Source of the DNA: Manganibacter manganicus
GTDB lineage: Bacteria; Pseudomonadota; Alphaproteobacteria; Rhizobiales; Rhizobiaceae
DNA length: 64,000 bases
Assembly: GCF_002075885.1 (NCBI RefSeq)
Contig: NZ_MDET01000008.1
Location: 1-64,000 of the forward strand
Direction of reading: 5' to 3'
Position 1 is the first letter of the stretch. The number at the start of each line of letters is the position of its first letter. A model generated the notes under the pieces. The model was not told the origin of the DNA. It searched no databases and saw only the letters and a list, made by a program, of their open reading frames with translations. The translations under genes and the position numbers were made by a program. Below are positions 60,593 through 64,000 of this stretch, one piece after another.

Positions 60593-61057
60593 CTAAATCT
60601 GCGCGGGCGCTTTCAGCGCCTTCACCAGCGTCGCCAGTTCCGGCTCGTCGATCAGCAAGGCGGCGTCGGCGGGCGAGAGCCAGGCGCGCTGGCGGCTGCC
60701 GGCCTCCTGCCAGTCCTCGTGCTCGTCGGTGACCGCCAGCAGATAGACGGTCACGTCGACGTGCACGAATTCGGTCTTCATGCGCTTCCAGTAGGAATAG
60801 CTGCCCACCGGCTGCTTCAGCGCCTTGCCGGTCACGCCGGCTTCCTCCTCTGCCTCGATGGCGGCAGCACGGCGCGCGCTCTTGCGCTTCATCGGCCAGC
60901 CCTTGGGCACGATGAAGCGGCGCGTCTCGCGCGAGGTCACCAGCATCACCTCGATCTGGCCCTCGGCGTCCAGCCTGAAGGGCAGCGCCGCCACCTGGCG
61001 GACGCGTTCGCCCCTTCTGGCCTTGCCCACCGCCTTTTTCTTCTCTGAAGGTGCCAT
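60593..61057 (-). CDS. Nudix hydrolase (DIPP-like)
   Basis: A 154-residue Nudix protein. PKGWPMKRKSARRAAAIEAE plus EEAGV is the Nudix box; the first conserved Glu is Lys and the Arg of RE is Ile, while the metal-binding E-x-EE-x-G part is kept. The PKGWP form is characteristic of the diphosphoinositol/diadenosine polyphosphate group and is common in rhizobia. The N-terminus is Lys/Arg-rich. No partner gene nearby. Confidence 0.87.
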   Translation of the reverse strand: MAPSEKKKAVGKARRGERVRQVAALPFRLDAEGQIEVMLVTSRETRRFIVPKGWPMKRKSARRAAAIEAEEEAGVTGKALKQPVGSYSYWKRMKTEFVHVDVTVYLLAVTDEHEDWQEAGSRQRAWLSPADAALLIDEPELATLVKALKAPAQI

Positions 61058-61705
61058 GCCTCGCTTTCACGTAACGGGTGAATTTCACGCCGAATCCCGC
61101 CCACCCCTGACGCGCTCTTCTCGCCCGGAAGCCGCATCGGGTCAACTGTCGGCGATAGTCGGCTAATTAATATCGGCGATGGTTGGTTCCAATCCGCGAC
61201 ATCCCACAACCTTCCCGCACCATGAGGGCGGGGCTTGCATCCCTGAAACTCCGGGCATGAAACGCGCAACCTTCCTCATCCTGAGGTGTGAGCCCGCAGG
61301 GCGAGCCTCGAAGGACGCACGACGCAAACTGGCACCGCCCTCGTGGTTCGAGGCTCCGTTTCGCTGCGCGCCTCACCATGAGGGCTGATGTAGTGCCGCT
61401 CCCTCTTCGCCTCCGTGGTTTGATCCTTCGACAAGCTCAGGATGGGGTGGCCTGCATCGCCTCCTCACCATGAGGGCGGGGTCGGGCTTGCATTCCCGAA
61501 TCTCTGTGGGTGAAACAGCACCAGCGTCCCTCATGCTGAGGAGCCGGCCACGCCGGCGTCTCGAAGCACGCACGACACAACTGGATCGCCCTCGTGGTTC
61601 GAGGCTCCGCTGCGCTGCGCACCTCACCATGAGGGCTGATGTAGCGCGGCTTCCTGGCTTGTTGGGTCACGACAACCCAACCCTCCCACCATGAGGACGG
61701 GGCGG
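61058..61705. repeat. Cluster of dispersed intergenic repeats
   Basis: A 648-bp gene-free region. From 61268 on, copies alternate in orientation: 61274-61320 (cctcatcctgaggtgtgagc ... cgaaggacgcac), 61333-61387 (gccctcgtggttcgaggctc ... caccatgaggg), 61410-61480 (ccttcgacaagctcagga ... caccatgagggcgg), 61528-61580 and 61587-61640. The 49 bases at 61587-61635 are the exact reverse complement of 63828-63876. The first 200 bases show nothing recognisable. Confidence 0.75.
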
Positions 61706-62011
61706 TCAGCGGCAGGTGCTGACGCGGCCGGAGCTTTGCCGGCAATTCTGCCGCACGACCGGCACGGAAGGTTGCCGCGGTTGCTGCGGCACGATGCGGT
61801 CGCGGTCGATCTCGCGGTTGAATTGCTGCTGCTGCTGGTATTGCTGGCGCTGCATCTGGCTTCGCAGGGCGCGCAGTTCGGCGGCATCCTGCAAGGCGTT
61901 CTGAGTGGCCCGCTGCTGGACCGGATCGACGGCAAAAGCCGTGCCCGTCAGCGCCGGCATGGAAGCCAGCCCGCCTATCAGCGCAATCGCCAGTTTGAAT
62001 CGTCTCGTCAT
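61706..62011 (-). CDS. Gln/Arg-rich secreted protein (hypothetical)
   Basis: A 101-residue protein with a signal peptide (MTRRFKLAIALIGGLASMPA, cleavage near TAFA) and a low-complexity mature region rich in Gln and Arg (RSQMQRQQYQQQQQFNREID), ending in a Cys pair (NCRQSSGRVSTC). No family recognised. The ATG at 62011 has gggac 6-8 bases upstream; an ATG at 62032 is possible. Confidence 0.6.
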   Translation of the reverse strand: MTRRFKLAIALIGGLASMPALTGTAFAVDPVQQRATQNALQDAAELRALRSQMQRQQYQQQQQFNREIDRDRIVPQQPRQPSVPVVRQNCRQSSGRVSTCR

Positions 62012-62100
62012 CCTGTCGTCCCGCGCCGTCATGGCGCTGTCTTGGATATAGGGAACTTGGTGTGGAGTTCCATGGTGGATTGCCGACGGTACAAATGAAA

Positions 62101-62122
62101 AGGGCCGCCCGAAGGCGGCCCT
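62101..62122 (-). terminator. Intrinsic terminator of the Flp pilin gene
   Basis: 9-bp stem agggccgcc / ggcggccct with a cgaa loop; read on the minus strand it is followed by a T-run (cccttttc). It lies 26 bp after the pilin stop. Confidence 0.85.
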
Positions 62123-62147
62123 AAGTGAAGCTTTGAAAACAGTCTTG

Positions 62148-62357
62148 TTAGAGCGTGCTTTCGCTGGTCGCGCCCTTACAAGAACCATCGGTGTTATCCA
62201 AACACTTAGAGATGGCATCGAACTTCTTGTTGAGGCTCGATCCAAGGGCACCCGCACCAACAATGATAGCCAGAGCGATCAGCGCGGCGATGAGGCCGTA
62301 TTCGATTGCCGTGGCGCCCGATTCGTCCTTGGCGAAATTCTTGAGAAGTTTGGTCAT
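62148..62357 (-). CDS. flp: Flp/Fap-type IVb pilin
   Basis: A 69-residue pilin precursor. The leader MTKLLKNFAKDESG ends at the prepilin cleavage site (Gly-Ala-Thr-Ala, with Glu5 of the mature helix in ATAIEYGLIAALIALAIIV), and the hydrophobic helix is followed by a short hydrophilic tail with Cys52 and Cys60. Pilin of Tad/Cpa secretion systems. The rest of the tad/cpa locus (cpaA-F, tadB-C) is not in this window, so the pilin is an orphan here. Own terminator at 62101-62122. Confidence 0.93.
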   Translation of the reverse strand: MTKLLKNFAKDESGATAIEYGLIAALIALAIIVGAGALGSSLNKKFDAISKCLDNTDGSCKGATSESTL

Positions 62358-62576
62358 GCTCGTAAACCCTTTGCCCAGTTGTGACTTCCGTTGAACGGCT
62401 TCTTTGTGAACCGTGGCCCATCATGCGAGGCATCGATTTCGGTTGAGTTAAGGCAGATGGTAAAGGAAGTGTTGGCGCTTGCTGTGCTTAACGAATGACG
62501 AATGAGGCAAGTAAAGATCGCGGGAATCGATGAACTTCATGGCAACTTTATTTGCCGGGCGGTCGGCGAAGGAAAG

Positions 62577-63518
62577 TCAAGTCGCCGGGATCGCGGCGCG
62601 CGCGGCGGCGGGGTGCAGGATCTCGCGGGCGCAATAAAGGCCGAAGGCGAACACCGCCATGCCGGCAGGAATATCGACCAGATGATGCCCGCCATGCACC
62701 AGCACCGCCGGCAGGACGATCAGGTTCACCAGCAGATAAGGGCCGAACAGCCAATTTATATGCCGTGCATGCCAGGTGGCGGTCACGGCAAGCACGATGT
62801 GGAAGGACGGAAAGGCGATCAGGCCGCGAAATTCGTCCGGACTGAGATAGGGCGCGCCATTTTTAACCAGGGCAAGGATTTCCGCGCCATAGGCAGGGTC
62901 CACGACGGGCCTGACCAGATGCAGCAATGCGCTGGAAATATGATGAAAGCTTTTGGCGCCGGCGCTGGGAAACAGCCCCCAGAACATGACGGCTATTGTC
63001 CCGGTAATCGTCACGGTCAATAGCAGCGAATACAAATCTTCCAGCCGTTTCGTCAGGCCGAGAACCGCGACCAGAACGGCGATCTGCGGCAGCGTCGCCA
63101 TATAGGCGAAGCGCATGGCTTCGTTGAAGAGCGGGTGCTCTGCCGCCCAGGCGATGGCGTCCGGCCAGTGATAGCCAAGGGCCGAATCCGCCGCTTGCAG
63201 CCATGGGTCGATCAGCGGGCGCGGGTTTGGCGTCAAAAGATAGTTGAACAGCGACAGGCTCGCCGTGAAGGCGATGAACAGGCCGGTGCAGACGGTCATC
63301 GCGCCGATGGCTTCGCTGCGGCCGGAGCGGCGATAGGCCAGGCCCAGCCCGAGAAACAGGCCGACAAGCAGGGCGATCTTCGCATAGGCGGCGACATCGA
63401 TACTGCTGCCGCGCAGCGCAACGAGGCCCGCGTCGAGAACGATCACGATTGCGACGATCCTCGCTACGAACAGTTCAGCCGGGTGCAGCCAGAAGGTGCG
63501 CATGCCCCGTTCTGCCAT
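62577..63518 (-). CDS. PAP2-superfamily membrane phosphatase
   Basis: A 313-residue inner-membrane protein with about six helices. PAP2 motifs are FPSFHIVLAVTATWHARHIN and VHGGHHLVDIPAGMAVFAFG, which supply the catalytic His residues of the membrane PAP2_3 (inositol phosphorylceramide synthase-like) branch. It may act on lipid phosphates or transfer a headgroup. Start at 63518; an ATG at 63503 is also usable. A 219-bp spacer separates it from the pilin gene. Confidence 0.85.
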   Translation of the reverse strand: MAERGMRTFWLHPAELFVARIVAIVIVLDAGLVALRGSSIDVAAYAKIALLVGLFLGLGLAYRRSGRSEAIGAMTVCTGLFIAFTASLSLFNYLLTPNPRPLIDPWLQAADSALGYHWPDAIAWAAEHPLFNEAMRFAYMATLPQIAVLVAVLGLTKRLEDLYSLLLTVTITGTIAVMFWGLFPSAGAKSFHHISSALLHLVRPVVDPAYGAEILALVKNGAPYLSPDEFRGLIAFPSFHIVLAVTATWHARHINWLFGPYLLVNLIVLPAVLVHGGHHLVDIPAGMAVFAFGLYCAREILHPAAARAAIPAT

Positions 63519-63570
63519 GACAAGCCTGACAATTTGCTAATGAACCGATTGATTGATCGGCTACATCGGC

Positions 63571-63828
63571 CTTCATGGTGAGTGATGTGGCTCCAGTTTG
63601 CGCCGTGCGTCCTTCGAGGCTCGCCCTGCGGGCTCACACCTCAGGGTGAGGGGCGGTGCTGGATTGTCGTGGCTTCAGAGAGGCTGGCGCTACACGAGCC
63701 TTCATGGTGAGTGAGGTGGCTCCAGTTTGCGCCGTGCGTCCTTCGAGGCTCGCCCTTCGGGCTCACACCTCAGGATGAGGGGCGGTGCTGGATTGTCGTG
63801 GCTTCAGGGAGGCTGACGCTATATCAGC
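63571..63828. repeat. Tandem 129-bp intergenic repeat (two units)
   Basis: Units 63571-63699 and 63700-63828 are near-identical (ttcatggtgagtg ... ctggattgtcgtggcttcag) and contain the forward repeat core ccttcgaggctcgccc ... cacacctcagg. A third unit begins at 63829 but diverges after the first bases. Confidence 0.82.
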
Positions 63829-64000
63829 CCTCATGGTGAGGTGCGCAGCGCAGCGGAGCCTCGAACCACGAGGGCGGCTCCGGTCATTTTTTTTCCGGCT
63901 TGCCAGCCCCGGCAGCCTCTCATAAGCCAGCGCGATCAGCGCTTCCTTCTTGGCGCGCGACCAGCCCTTGATCTGACGCTCCCGCTCGATCGCCTCGGTG
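63763..64000 (-). CDS. GIY-YIG nuclease family protein, C-terminal part (gene continues beyond window)
   Basis: The C-terminal 78 codons of a minus-strand gene whose N-terminus lies past the window edge. It reads TEAIERERQIKGWSRAKKEA then LIALAYERLPGLASRKK, the C-terminal helix block of small GIY-YIG endonucleases (catalytic Glu-rich EREKQIK-type segment); the catalytic GIY-YIG motif itself would be outside. The last 40 or so codons (from 63885 down) are translated from a dispersed repeat, after a run of eight A in the mRNA sense strand; the ancestral stop was probably just past the Lys pair and the tail is likely acquired. Stop at 63763-63765. Confidence 0.65.
   Translation of the reverse strand, partial: TEAIERERQIKGWSRAKKEALIALAYERLPGLASRKKNDRSRPRGSRLRCAAHLTMRADIASASLKPRQSSTAPHPEV

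Noticed and set aside
61268..61700. CRISPR array
   Set aside because: Copies alternate in orientation, vary in length and have no regular spacers; no cas gene is near.

Overview
The window is a GC-rich chromosomal segment from an alphaproteobacterium of the Hyphomicrobiales. It is most like the Phyllobacteriaceae (Mesorhizobium and relatives). The grounds are the cmk-rpsA pair, the uppP/GST/queG/SDR block, a Zur-type Fur regulator, the carboxy(nor)spermidine route to polyamines, tandem branched-chain-type ABC transporters, TTAA-N7-TTAA sites that fit the CtrA consensus, and several intergenic palindromes of the kind rhizobia carry. The genus is an inference. No rRNA, CRISPR array, prophage or intact insertion sequence was seen; there is one tRNA, tRNA-Leu(CAG).

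Left part (1-13.4 kb). A repeat-bearing leader is followed by a DUF3291 protein, a VOC-fold protein, cmk and rpsA, closed by a bidirectional terminator. Next is a divergent accessory cluster that reads as guanidino-compound (arginine-like) uptake and catabolism. On the minus strand a dimethylarginine-hydrolase-like enzyme, a TetR regulator and a ThDP decarboxylase resembling 2-ketoarginine decarboxylase overlap by ATGA, with an atypical SDR behind them. On the plus strand is a complete polar amino acid ABC transporter followed by an Ldh2-family imino-acid or keto-acid reductase.

Middle part (13.4-36 kb). This is mostly housekeeping and envelope: an NDUFA9-like protein, uppP, GST-queG-SDR, a murein endopeptidase, glk, an MsbA-like exporter overlapping dapB-gpmA, and the tRNA. 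Then come a DMSP-lyase-type cupin, an acyltransferase, an RlpA-like protein, intracellular PHA depolymerase, a bacterial transglutaminase-like cysteine proteinase, the polyamine pair nspC/CASDH behind a structured leader, zur, an aldo/keto reductase and gnd. Candidate CtrA boxes precede the endopeptidase and the transglutaminase-like genes.

Right part (36-64 kb). A four-gene copper-handling set (DUF2946, PCu(A)C, YcnI, CopC-CopD fusion) is followed by a GntR/UxaA pair, a secreted Ntn-type amidohydrolase next to an outer-membrane barrel, an amidase, a small lipoprotein, and an acyl-CoA synthetase/GMC oxidoreductase operon. That operon is divergent from two complete, back-to-back HAAT transporters with different gene orders. 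The end holds a GH5 enzyme, a Nudix hydrolase, a dense field of intergenic repeats, an orphan Flp pilin, a PAP2 membrane phosphatase, tandem 129-bp repeats, and the C-terminus of a GIY-YIG protein whose tail runs into a repeat.
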